Source of the DNA: an uncultured Bacteriovorax sp.
GTDB lineage: Bacteria; Bdellovibrionota; Bacteriovoracia; Bacteriovoracales; Bacteriovoracaceae
DNA length: 5,796 bases
NCBI GenBank assembly: GCA_946480715.1
Contig: CAMLKK010000097.1
Location: 1 to 5,796 of the forward strand
Direction: 5' to 3'
A program made the position numbers and the translations under genes. Below, in pieces: positions 1 through 5,771 of the stretch (the stretch's first letter is position 1; the number at the start of each line of letters is the position of its first letter). Under the pieces are notes generated by a model. The model was given only the letters and a program-made list of their open reading frames with translations, was not told the origin of the DNA and did not search any database.

Positions 1-3000
1 GCAAACGTTGATCTGAGTTTTGCGGACTCGCTTTATTTTCGCGGAAAAGATGTAGATGCTTACATCAGAAGTACGGGAACTCAGGCCGTGGCGTGTTTAG
101 CAGCACGCTTTACACACGCGACAGTCAACAAAGTTATTCTTCTCGCGGCCATTCCGAAATCTGTCTACAACATTTCTAAACAGACGCTTGAATATTATTA
201 CTACCTCACTCCCTCTGATTCAGCCGTCAACCAGAGTTTCTGTCAAAAAACAGGATTAATTAATTCGCTTTTTTCAACGTATCCAACACTGACACCGAAA
301 TATAAATTTGCTGAATTATGTACTACACCTGGTACATGTCTTGTGACTTATAACTCTGAGAAGCTTCAACTTTTTACTTCGGGTGGTGCATCGATCAACC
401 AAGTTGGAACATCTTCATTAAGTTTTTCATTAAACAATCAAACAACGACTGGTGGATCTTCAGGACTCAACTGTACTGAATCTTCACAGTGTAAAGCTCA
501 AGGTTATGATTGCTGTAGTCTCGGTCAGTGTGTAAAAGACCTCGCCTTAAAACCTGGAGTAGATACTGCTTCTCCTGATTATGCGCAGGCCTTAGCGGAC
601 ATTCTCAACAATCCATCAAACATTTATAATTATCCAAATTATTATTTTATTTGTTCGCAGCCAACAAACACACCGACAAATCCTACAACTCCAGTAAACC
701 CAAACATTGAAGCTGGAAAAAGAATGCAAAAGCTGAAGGATTTGTACAATTGTACATCTAAGATTGAAGGTGAATACGGCGTTTGTACAAAAACAATTCC
801 TAATGCAACTTCTGGTGTGCCCTACAGTTCTGGTGTTGACGATAGGAGTTTCAGCGAAACTTTCACTCACTTGCCTGTTTCTGTGAACACACTAGTCGCA
901 GTTGAAGAAGTTATTTTTGGAGAAGTTGTTCTTTTTAATTATGCTCAAAAATCAGAATCTGTCCTTTCTCAAATGATTTATGATGAAATCGATTCAAAAG
1001 TTCGTATCACGGGTATTCATAACGACGATTTGGCCAGTGGTGCAACGATCGAATTGAAATCTCCCCTACCGGCCAATGCTGTTTCAAAAGATTTAGTCAT
1101 CCGTTATAAAATCGACGCAAGTTGTACTCCGATTAATTCGTCTCTCGCGAAATGTGAAAAATATTACATTCAAGGACAGGACAACAGCGGTGATACAATT
1201 GAACAAAATCGACGAGGTCGTGTAACAGATCACTACCCTGATTCAAATCGTTTTAAACTTCCAATCTATGCAAGCACATCTCGTACAATCACAGTTGAAG
1301 TTGATGGAATCGTTCAGCGTGAAGGAAGCAACTGGGAACTTGTCTATGGTACTCCAAACTATATTCAATTCTTGCCGGCGAATCAGAATAATGTTTTCAA
1401 AGATCAAAAAGTAAAAATAACTTATTTCTCGACAGTGGCCCCTGATGATTTAATGCCATCAAAGATGGCAGCCTTGAAAGAAATTAAAACATTGTGTGGT
1501 TGTAATGATGTCAACTGTACGCTGACTCCAATAAAAAATTCATTAAATCAAATTACAGATTATGCCTGCGTTTATCCGGAACCAAATTTACCAGAACCAC
1601 CTCAGACGCAGAAAGTGTTTTTGAGCTCGAAATCAGTGCCAGTGAGACTCTTCGATTCGAACGGAGTCTCTCAATCTACAGTGACTTCAAGCTCTCTTCC
1701 GCAAGAAGGTGGAGTGCCATTCAGCTATCGTAAAGATAATCTGCTCAACCCAAATAATTTACCGGACACAAACTCTCCTCCTGATACAACAAATAGTTCA
1801 ACAAACTATTATATCGGCTTTAACGAAATCTACGGTTCTCTGGTTTACGGATCAAATACGGCAAAACCAGCGAAAGAAGTCATAGTCAAAAAAGGTGTCA
1901 CTTACGATATTTTTGTTGATCGCGGAACATACTCTAACTGTATCCAGTGTGGTAATGATTACTATTCTAATCTGACAAAACTTTATCCTTACAGTGAATA
2001 TGGTGGTGGACTAGTTCCACTTCGCTCGCAAACAAACACAATTACGGGATCAAGCATTCGCTCGAGTGAGTTTGCTTTTGGCCGCGCTTGTCTCGTTCCG
2101 GCCACAATGATTCCTTGGACTCATAATCCGGAAAACGAAACAAAAGATCAGCGTTTAGGTCGTATGCGTGCTCAACATTTTGCCTACGCCAACGGTTATC
2201 AACATGACTGGTATGGATTTGATTATGGTGCTGTTATCGGATCGTTCGATGGTGTTAAGTGGTTTGCGATTGGAACTAATCGTCGAATTAAAGCTGATAC
2301 AAATAAACTTTTCTTAGCTGTTAACGGACGTTTTGGTGATCTAGCTCTTGAATCAACATTTGAAGTGACCATTAATAATTCAAGTCTCAACCCAGATTCA
2401 TCATCAATGGTAACGAGAGATTTTGATTCAGACGGTGCTGAATGCCAGCGCTATCACCAGTGTTCAACTGACAATGATTGTGCAACGACCTTAGGCTGGG
2501 ACTACGCTTGTGCTCCGGTTAACCAGATCACAACGTCTTGGCCGAAATTCGATGACAATGCCAAAGAAATTCCTGAGGCCAATGCGGATGCTACGACATT
2601 AACGAGTATTCTCAATATTTCTTCGCCAGGCAAACGTTGTGTTTATCGTGGTCGCGGATCAATGTGTACTCCGAATTATAATTCAGTCTCTGGTACTAAT
2701 ACATTTAATGCGACAACTGAAAAAGTCTTCCATGGATGTTCGGCAAATAATTACTGTCAGACTCTAGCGACAAGTGGACTTCCAAATAATAAGTTTAACA
2801 ACCGTATTGTTCGTTTTGGTAAAGTGAAAGTTGATTCAACGGTTGATGCTTTTGGCTTTGGTGCCCGTGTTCCAGGACGGCCATATAACTATAATGGTCT
2901 AGAAGCAATAAAAACCGAAACGTTTAAAAACTTCAATGCAAATAAAGCTATCGCTATGTGTATTCCAGGTAAAGATGTTGATGCTGATACCTTTGCACTT

Positions 3001-4788
3001 CAAAACTCGCGCACTCCTACTCTTGCGCGAATGTTAGGCGATAAAGTTCTTGGAATCGGAATGACTCCAGATGGAAATCAGGATGACAGTTATCTGTCAG
3101 CTTGTTCAATTCAAGACAGCACCAAAAACTATCACTGGGTAGTATCGTCTGCAACGGCATCTCACGCTTCGAACGCAATTCTAAAACAAGATGCGGGAAC
3201 TCAGGCCGTTCCGACAAATGCTCTGAACATTTTCAATTCTATTTTTACAGCGAAAAAAATCAGTCTAAATATTCTTAAAAATAATACAGATCCGTTAACA
3301 GGAATCAGCTACACCCAAAATGCTTGTTTGAGAGCTCCGGGTGCTTCATGTTTCAGTGATATGGAATGTGCGCCTTCTAAAACGATTGCCGACAGAATCA
3401 AGGCCATTAGCTCTGATGATACTGACGTTCAAAGCATTCTCAACAAATACGAAGTGAAATTTTGGCAAGAGGAACTAGTTTGTTCGCAGGCAACAGCTAA
3501 AACAGATCCTACATATGATCCAAAAAATAATCGCTGCTGTCGTGACGTTGGGAAAACGATTTCAATTGGTAGCTCAACTGCTTCGATTCCATTAGAAACT
3601 GGATCTGTTCCATCGATGGATATTCCATTGAACGATCAATATCGTTACACTCGTATCTCGACAGTTTATAAAGACATGAAATCGGATCCAACAAATTATC
3701 CGGAATTAAGTGCAGCTATTAAAGACCAGTGTAATACGCCGGCAAACTGTAAAAATATTTCTTCGCTTGCTAACCAATATAAAACTTTTTCTGCAGTCGC
3801 AGAGAGAACAAGTTGTTCTGGTGATTGGGTAAGAAGTTTTGCAACGGGAACAACAAAATGGGAAGCGGCCCGATTCCAGAAATTTGATACAAAAATTTTC
3901 CAATGTTACAACTGGCTTCCAGGTGCAAATAACTTCTCATGTAAAGATATGGAACCGGATGATCCAAACTGTCGTATTACACAAACTCTACCTTCAAGCT
4001 CAAAAGCGAAAGGTATTTTTGATTATCTTGGAAAATTAGAATTGATGGGTATTCCGCAAATCGCAATGCCGGAAGAAGCTTATTACGAAGGAACAGTTGA
4101 TCGCGAGCTTTCTTGTCGATCTGAGCCTGGCAATCAAAATGCTTCTTACCCTGGACACTTAACGTCTCCAGGAGCTAATTACATGGCACCATCACGATTA
4201 TTTGAAGCGGTCGCTCCTCACGCTGAATACACAGATGGAACAAATGAATATCTTTCGGCAGCAGACAATACAAATTGGAAGGCCATGAAAATGATCTTCA
4301 AACCGGATGAAGTTCGCGGATGTTTACCGGCAGGTACTGAAATGCCAGTGGGCGCGAATCCAGATCACTGCTGTACAGGTTTCATCAATGGTAAAACAAA
4401 CAAATGTGCTCTACTCGATTTCGTTGATGTGAGTGTTTACACCAATAAATATGTATCGAGCGAAGGAAAGAAATTAAGCATCACTCTTTTTGATGCTAAT
4501 GGATATGTTAAAGATCCATATTATGTTGCTCAGCTTGCGTGTCAAAAACAAATGTGTGCTTCAGGTGTTGTTGGTTTCGGTACTCTTGTCACACTTCTAA
4601 AAATCCCTGGGCGCGCTGATGATGAAAAGCTCTACCGCTTTATTGAGGGTGCAACCGAAGATTCGGTCAACGGTCTGATTGGTCTCTTTAATTCAGGTCT
4701 AAAATTAAACAACCATGCTTACTGCTTGCCGCCGAGCTTCGCCGGAAAACCAAGCACGGATTTTACAATCATTTCTTGCGGAAACTAA
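1..4788 (+). CDS. Large cysteine-rich, multi-domain, probably exported protein of unknown function (5' end outside the window)
   Basis: I do not recognise this protein as a whole. The frame is open from base 1 to the TAA at 4786-4788, giving 1595 visible residues; start codon and any signal peptide lie off the left edge. No long hydrophobic segment is visible, so the visible part looks soluble. There are 52 cysteines, including Cys-Cys pairs at codons 171/172, 1179/1180 and 1457/1458 and one cysteine three residues from the C-terminus (SCGN). Such density suggests disulfides and therefore export to the periplasm or cell surface (inference). By eye the order is: N-terminal beta-rich part (1-150), Cys module (158-218), Pro/Thr/Asn linker (221-235), beta-rich region with a tail-fibre-like module (418-476), Cys cluster (499-523), Pro/Glu linker (526-537), Asn/Pro/Thr linker (583-602), lectin-like sandwich (626-793), Cys modules (815-919 and 1109-1180), and a C-terminal region (1200-1595) with further Cys pairs. 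No catalytic motif such as HExxH or a Ser-hydrolase nucleophile elbow is apparent. Adhesion or substrate binding is the most natural guess. The gene is 22 bases upstream of uppP on the same strand. Confidence 0.9.
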   Translation, partial: ANVDLSFADSLYFRGKDVDAYIRSTGTQAVACLAARFTHATVNKVILLAAIPKSVYNISKQTLEYYYYLTPSDSAVNQSFCQKTGLINSLFSTYPTLTPKYKFAELCTTPGTCLVTYNSEKLQLFTSGGASINQVGTSSLSFSLNNQTTTGGSSGLNCTESSQCKAQGYDCCSLGQCVKDLALKPGVDTASPDYAQALADILNNPSNIYNYPNYYFICSQPTNTPTNPTTPVNPNIEAGKRMQKLKDLYNCTSKIEGEYGVCTKTIPNATSGVPYSSGVDDRSFSETFTHLPVSVNTLVAVEEVIFGEVVLFNYAQKSESVLSQMIYDEIDSKVRITGIHNDDLASGATIELKSPLPANAVSKDLVIRYKIDASCTPINSSLAKCEKYYIQGQDNSGDTIEQNRRGRVTDHYPDSNRFKLPIYASTSRTITVEVDGIVQREGSNWELVYGTPNYIQFLPANQNNVFKDQKVKITYFSTVAPDDLMPSKMAALKEIKTLCGCNDVNCTLTPIKNSLNQITDYACVYPEPNLPEPPQTQKVFLSSKSVPVRLFDSNGVSQSTVTSSSLPQEGGVPFSYRKDNLLNPNNLPDTNSPPDTTNSSTNYYIGFNEIYGSLVYGSNTAKPAKEVIVKKGVTYDIFVDRGTYSNCIQCGNDYYSNLTKLYPYSEYGGGLVPLRSQTNTITGSSIRSSEFAFGRACLVPATMIPWTHNPENETKDQRLGRMRAQHFAYANGYQHDWYGFDYGAVIGSFDGVKWFAIGTNRRIKADTNKLFLAVNGRFGDLALESTFEVTINNSSLNPDSSSMVTRDFDSDGAECQRYHQCSTDNDCATTLGWDYACAPVNQITTSWPKFDDNAKEIPEANADATTLTSILNISSPGKRCVYRGRGSMCTPNYNSVSGTNTFNATTEKVFHGCSANNYCQTLATSGLPNNKFNNRIVRFGKVKVDSTVDAFGFGARVPGRPYNYNGLEAIKTETFKNFNANKAIAMCIPGKDVDADTFALQNSRTPTLARMLGDKVLGIGMTPDGNQDDSYLSACSIQDSTKNYHWVVSSATASHASNAILKQDAGTQAVPTNALNIFNSIFTAKKISLNILKNNTDPLTGISYTQNACLRAPGASCFSDMECAPSKTIADRIKAISSDDTDVQSILNKYEVKFWQEELVCSQATAKTDPTYDPKNNRCCRDVGKTISIGSSTASIPLETGSVPSMDIPLNDQYRYTRISTVYKDMKSDPTNYPELSAAIKDQCNTPANCKNISSLANQYKTFSAVAERTSCSGDWVRSFATGTTKWEAARFQKFDTKIFQCYNWLPGANNFSCKDMEPDDPNCRITQTLPSSSKAKGIFDYLGKLELMGIPQIAMPEEAYYEGTVDRELSCRSEPGNQNASYPGHLTSPGANYMAPSRLFEAVAPHAEYTDGTNEYLSAADNTNWKAMKMIFKPDEVRGCLPAGTEMPVGANPDHCCTGFINGKTNKCALLDFVDVSVYTNKYVSSEGKKLSITLFDANGYVKDPYYVAQLACQKQMCASGVVGFGTLVTLLKIPGRADDEKLYRFIEGATEDSVNGLIGLFNSGLKLNNHAYCLPPSFAGKPSTDFTIISCGN
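74..89 (+). repeat. 16-base direct repeat, copy 1
   Basis: The 16 bases cgggaactcaggccgt occur here and again at 3194-3209. Both copies are in the same reading frame of the large protein and encode GTQAV. Flanking codons differ. Confidence 0.7.
472..654 (+). other. Cysteine module 1 of the large protein
   Basis: Codons 158-218 carry cysteines at 158, 164, 171, 172 and 177, spaced C-x5-C-x6-CC-x4-C (CTESSQC, then DCCSLGQC), followed about 40 residues later by Cys218 in the string ICSQPT. An ILN tripeptide at codons 201-203 lies between them. The spacing suggests a small disulfide knot with a trailing helical or extended segment. Modules at 2443-2667 and 3325-3540 share the C-x5-C or xDxxC start, an ILN tripeptide and a later cysteine, so this looks like a repeated unit. 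The fold is not identified. Confidence 0.5.
661..705 (+). other. Pro/Thr/Asn-rich interdomain linker
   Basis: Codons 221-235 consist only of Pro, Thr, Asn and one Val (PTNTPTNPTTPVNPN). Such low-complexity stretches usually form extended, protease-resistant linkers between folded domains of exported proteins. Here it separates Cys module 1 from the following beta-rich region. Confidence 0.6.
1252..1428 (+). other. Beta module resembling phage tail-fibre N-terminal type repeats (tentative)
   Basis: Codons 418-476 follow the pattern F-x-L-P, then a strand with V-x-V-D-G (VEVDGIVQ), a W-containing turn (SNWELVYG), a strand ending in I-x-F-L-P-A, and a closing strand V-K-I-T-Y-F. This is the order seen in short beta modules near the N-terminus of T7-like phage tail fibres and in some bacterial surface proteins (f-pf...V.VnG...W...g..i.F..aP....v.i.Y). 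The match is pattern memory only and a generic beta sandwich is equally possible. Confidence 0.3.
1747..1806 (+). other. Asn/Pro/Asp/Thr-rich linker before the lectin-like region
   Basis: Codons 583-602 are almost entirely Asn, Pro, Asp, Ser and Thr (NPNNLPDTNSPPDTTNSS). This looks like a flexible linker or surface loop just before the lectin-like beta region. A shorter Pro/Glu-rich linker (PEPNLPEPPQTQ) lies upstream at 1576-1611. Confidence 0.5.
1876..2379 (+). other. PA-IL/LecA-like (PA14-like) sugar-binding beta-sandwich domain, probably degenerate
   Basis: Codons 626-793 begin with a strand-turn-strand EVIVKKGVTYDIFVDRGTY, comparable to the V-x-V-x-x-G-x-x-Y-x-I opening of LecA-type domains. 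A variable, Trp- and His-containing middle follows (PWTHNPE, QHDWYG), then YGAVIGSFDGVKWFAIG, comparable to the family's ALIG-x-I-G strand. The end, KLFLAVNG then STFEVTIN, matches the family ending LYL-x-VND...sGsF-x-V-x-I. In LecA the loop before the last strand supplies calcium ligands (Asp100, Thr104, Asn107, Asn108). By ungapped comparison from memory, these positions here are mostly other residues (VNG in place of VND, and ALE where Asn-Ser-Gly is expected). The fold may be kept while calcium-dependent galactose binding is lost or altered. Inserted cysteines at 644, 647 and 698 are unusual for the family. Confidence 0.45.
2443..2667 (+). other. Cysteine module 2 of the large protein
   Basis: Codons 815-889 carry cysteines at 815, 821, 827, 836, 880 and 889. 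The core C-x5-C-x5-C (CQRYHQCSTDNDC) is followed by C836, an ILN tripeptide at 870-872 and then C-x8-C (CVYRGRGSMC). It directly follows the lectin-like domain after an Asp-rich turn (RDFDSDG). The C-x-x-x-G-x-x-x-C end resembles CLRAPGASC at the start of module 3. Two further cysteines at 913 and 919 may belong to the same unit. Confidence 0.45.
3194..3209 (+). repeat. 16-base direct repeat, copy 2
   Basis: This is an exact second copy of the 16 bases at 74-89, in the same frame, again encoding GTQAV (in DAGTQAVP). It could be a remnant of duplicated domains or a chance match. Confidence 0.7.
3325..3540 (+). other. Cysteine module 3 of the large protein
   Basis: Codons 1109-1180 carry cysteines at 1109, 1117, 1123, 1161, 1179 and 1180 (CLRAPGASC, DMEC, VCSQAT, RCC). 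The ILN tripeptide at 1146-1148 and the string CSQ-x-T at 1161-1165 repeat features of module 1 (ILN at 201, CSQPT at 218). The underlying DNA is also nearly identical there, which argues for an old internal duplication. Confidence 0.5.
4321..4407 (+). other. C-terminal Cys-Cys motif of the large protein
   Basis: Codons 1441-1469 carry C1441, the C1457-C1458 pair and C1469 (GCLPAG, DHCCTGF, NKCALL). The CC-x10-C end resembles the CC-x4-C of module 1 with a longer turn. About 125 residues follow with five more cysteines (LACQKQMC, AYC, SCGN at the very end), so the C-terminus is probably disulfide-capped. It carries no anchor, autotransporter barrel or sorting motif that I can see. Confidence 0.4.
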
Positions 4789-4821
4789 TTAATCCTTCCA
4801 TAATAAACGGATGGAATCATT
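4789..4821 (+). promoter_or_regulatory. uppP translation start region without a clear Shine-Dalgarno sequence; weak start-codon hairpin
   Basis: Between the upstream stop (4786-4788) and the uppP ATG (4811) there is no AGGAG-like sequence at the usual distance; only aaacgg precedes the ATG. TTCCAT at 4796-4801 is the inverse complement of ATGGAA at 4811-4816, so the start codon can pair in a 6-bp stem with a 9-base loop. Past two mismatches, AAT (4791-4793) can pair with ATT (4819-4821). A ribosome finishing the upstream gene would cover part of the left arm, which fits translational coupling. The stem is weak and the idea is inference. Confidence 0.35.
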
Positions 4822-5626
4822 ATTTATTGCCGCCATTTTAGGATTAGTCGAAGGTCTCACTGAATTCATTCCCGTTTCAAGTACTGGTCACTTGATTATC
4901 GCAGGTGAATTACTCGAACACAGTAGTGCTTCATTCAATATCATTATTCAATTAGGAGCAATCCTCGCTGTCGTCTTTCTCTATAAAGAAAGATTTTTCG
5001 ATTTTTTTAATTGGGAAAATGTCAAAAAACTACCTGCAGATTTTAAAGCTGGATCATCTGAAAGGCTAAACCTCATTCACATAGCTCTTGCAATTGGACC
5101 TATTCTCGCTGTCGGTTTTGTTTCAAGAAATTTTATAAAGCAGTATCTTTTCAATTCTCATACTGTCGTCATGTCACTCATTATTGTGGGCGTGATTATG
5201 ATTATTCTTGAACGTTATAAACCAAAAGCGACAAAAGAATCACTCGATCAAATAACATACATGGATGCCTTTATCATTGGCCTAGGTCAATGTTTCGCAC
5301 TTATTCCTGGAGTCTCTCGCTCAGGCGGAACGATGTTAACGGCCATGATGAGAAGAATTGATGTTAAGACTTCTGCTGATTTTTCATTCCTCATTTCAGT
5401 ACCAGTCATTGGACTCATTACTGTTTATGAATTCATTAAGTCTTATCATGAATTTACGGCCGACGGGCTCATCGCACTTTTCGTTGGTTTCGTCGTCTCA
5501 TTCGTGGTAGCAATTGTAGGGATTAAAGGCTTCCTGGTCGTTTTAAAGCGACTTTCGCTCACTCCCTTCGCCATTTACCGAATCATCTTCGGACTCTTCT
5601 TTTACTACTACAAATTTTACTCGTAA
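4811..5626 (+). CDS. uppP: Undecaprenyl-diphosphatase (UppP/BacA family), integral membrane
   Basis: UppP removes one phosphate from undecaprenyl diphosphate at the outer face of the inner membrane. This recycles the lipid carrier used for peptidoglycan and other envelope polymers. Overproduction is known to raise bacitracin resistance, hence the old name bacA. At 271 residues it has the family's normal length. The first signature is at residues 14-27: the E-x3-E pair Glu14/Glu18, then PVSSTGH with His27. The second is PGVSRSGGT at 166-174, with Arg170 matching the catalytic arginine of the E. coli enzyme. FSFLISVPV (191-199) and FAIYRIIFG (253-261) also match conserved helices. About eight hydrophobic segments are visible, with a charged loop at roughly 59-86. 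The ATG at 4811 is chosen because an in-frame TAA lies at 4790-4792, no other start intervenes, and the N-terminus aligns with the family. It lies 22 bases after the large gene and is probably co-transcribed with it. An intrinsic terminator follows 54 bases after its stop. Confidence 0.97.
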   Translation: MESLFIAAILGLVEGLTEFIPVSSTGHLIIAGELLEHSSASFNIIIQLGAILAVVFLYKERFFDFFNWENVKKLPADFKAGSSERLNLIHIALAIGPILAVGFVSRNFIKQYLFNSHTVVMSLIIVGVIMIILERYKPKATKESLDQITYMDAFIIGLGQCFALIPGVSRSGGTMLTAMMRRIDVKTSADFSFLISVPVIGLITVYEFIKSYHEFTADGLIALFVGFVVSFVVAIVGIKGFLVVLKRLSLTPFAIYRIIFGLFFYYYKFYS

Positions 5627-5631
5627 AACCT

Positions 5632-5646
5632 GCCACTTATTGTGGT
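5632..5646 (+). other. Small hairpin just after the uppP stop
   Basis: CCAC at 5633-5636 pairs with GTGG at 5642-5645 around the loop TTATT, and a G-U pair (5632/5646) can extend it. No T-run follows, so it is not a terminator by itself. It could stabilise the mRNA 3' end or be chance. Confidence 0.3.
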
Positions 5647-5653
5647 CAATCAT

Positions 5654-5674
5654 CTAAGTCTAACTGACTTTTAG
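5654..5674 (+). other. Second small hairpin in the uppP 3' untranslated region
   Basis: AAGTC (5656-5660) pairs with GACTT (5666-5670) around TAACT and is followed by a short T-run. Alternatively, CTAAGTC pairs with GAC(TT)TTAG with a two-base bulge. The structure is weak compared with the terminator that follows at 5681. Confidence 0.3.
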
Positions 5675-5680
5675 TGAGCA

Positions 5681-5732
5681 CTCCGTTTTCGGGATTAACC
5701 CCCCGAAAAGCGGAGACTTTCGTCTTTCTTTA
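5681..5732 (+). terminator. Rho-independent terminator of the large gene-uppP unit
   Basis: CTCCG (5681-5685) pairs with CGGAG (5711-5715), and TTTTCGGG (5686-5693) pairs with CCCGAAAA (5702-5709). This gives 13 base pairs with a single bulged G at 5710 and an 8-base loop (5694-5701). The downstream stretch 5716-5732 is T-rich (acttt, then tctttcttta). The tail is T-rich only on the + side, so it reads as a terminator for uppP rather than for a gene on the other strand. Confidence 0.78.
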
Positions 5733-5734
5733 GG

Positions 5735-5771
5735 AATCATCTCCTTCATACTCCTCAAAAAGAGGATGATT
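5735..5771. promoter_or_regulatory. Dyad element near the right edge, possible control region of a downstream gene
   Basis: AATCATC (5735-5741) is the inverse complement of GATGATT (5765-5771). Inside it, TCCTC (5752-5756) can pair with GAGGA (5762-5766) around AAAAA. No T-run follows on the + strand. It lies after the uppP terminator, and the window ends in ataagg (5791-5796), which could be a ribosome binding site for a gene starting beyond the edge. An operator, a 5' leader structure or chance are all possible. Confidence 0.25.

Noticed and set aside
88..90. GTG as the start codon of the large gene
   Set aside because: The same frame is open from base 1 with normal-looking coding sequence, there is no ribosome binding site before 88, and a start here would leave no signal peptide. 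It is an internal valine codon of a gene truncated by the window edge.
82..105. Lipobox-like AVAC sequence (lipoprotein signal)
   Set aside because: No hydrophobic stretch or positively charged N-terminus precedes it, and the reading frame continues upstream, so it is not at an N-terminus.
616..870. Antisense frame of 84 codons
   Set aside because: It lies wholly opposite strong coding sequence, has an unnatural Cys/Arg/Ile-rich composition and lacks a ribosome binding site. The minus-strand frames around 3017-3217, 3509-3694, 3706-3903 and 3770-3967, and the + frame at 3839-4039, are rejected for the same reason.
5002..5008. Run of seven T in uppP as a phase-variation or frameshift site
   Set aside because: It encodes Phe-Phe in a hydrophobic/charged loop, the frame is intact, and a seven-base run is ordinary in an AT-rich genome.
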